Shown here: positions 6,343 to 6,425 of the stretch, one piece after another
How positions within the stretch are numbered: position 1 is the stretch's first letter
Layout of the letters: the number at the start of each line of letters is the position of its first letter
Source of the DNA: Thermoplasmatales archaeon UBA509
GTDB lineage: Archaea; Thermoplasmatota; Thermoplasmata; Thermoplasmatales; Thermoplasmataceae
Length of the DNA stretch: 6,425 nucleotides
NCBI GenBank assembly: GCA_002498845.1
Contig: DAJC01000048.1
Location: forward strand, 1-6,425
Reading direction: 5' to 3'
The notes under the pieces: generated by a model
What the model was told of the DNA's origin: nothing
Database searches by the model: none
Seen by the model: the letters and a program-made list of their open reading frames with translations, nothing else
Program-made: the position numbers and the translations under genes

Positions 6343-6415
6343 GGGCTCGTAGTCTAGTGGTTATGATACCGCCCTTACAAGGCGGTGGTCACCGGTTCAA
6401 ATCCGGTCGGGCCCA
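6343..6415 (+). tRNA. tRNA-Val (anticodon UAC)
   Basis: A complete 73-base cloverleaf. The acceptor stem GGGCTCG pairs with CGGGCCC (one G-U pair), with discriminator A at 6415. The D-arm has GTCT (6352-6355) against TGAT. The anticodon stem is CCGCC/GGCGG with loop CTTACAA, anticodon TAC at 6376-6378. The variable loop has 5 bases. The T-arm is ACCGG-TTCAAAT-CCGGT. No intron is seen and the 3' CCA is not encoded, so it is added after transcription. It decodes GUA and probably other valine codons. Confidence 0.97.
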
Positions 6416-6425
6416 TTCTATATAC

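Noticed and set aside
1..6425. CRISPR array, insertion sequence or integrase next to the tRNA
   Set aside because: There are no spaced direct repeats of CRISPR type, no transposase or integrase coding sequence, and only 10 bases follow the tRNA, so an attachment site cannot be judged.

Overview
The window looks like chromosomal DNA from an archaeon, most likely of the acidophilic Thermoplasmatales. This is an inference from several things: an archaeal-type PdxS with an internal insertion, TATA boxes placed for leaderless transcription, a tRNA-Val gene without an encoded CCA, a Rieske/cytochrome b pair with no cytochrome c gene, and a secreted protein packed with N-glycosylation sequons. No gene here fixes the genus.

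Layout. Positions 1-1005 (+) hold pdxS, whose first few codons lie outside the window. It is followed at once by a DUF92/TMEM19 membrane protein (about 1009-1743, +) that has no ordinary start codon where its conserved N-terminus begins. A 172-base convergent gap follows. A four-gene minus-strand operon then runs from 5663 down to 1916: Rieske iron-sulfur protein, long cytochrome b, degenerate crotonase-fold protein, and a membrane-anchored sequon-rich protein. Its last three genes are tightly joined, with an 8-base and then a 4-base overlap. A 140-base divergent promoter region separates this operon from a plus-strand gene (5804-6262) for a small protein that resembles a ribbon-helix-helix DNA-binding protein at its N-terminus. 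The window ends with tRNA-Val(UAC).

How the genes work together. The Rieske protein and cytochrome b form the core of a bc-type quinol-oxidising complex in an organism that probably passes electrons to a non-cytochrome-c carrier. The two genes behind them are translationally linked to the complex but have no textbook role in it. They are the best candidates for something undescribed: a crotonase-like protein with a disrupted oxyanion-hole motif, and an externally exposed, probably heavily glycosylated protein with no visible cofactor ligands. The DNA-binding-like gene on the other side has four consecutive 8-bp repeat units directly before its TATA box. This resembles an operator for a ribbon-helix-helix repressor and lies where it could also affect the respiratory operon.
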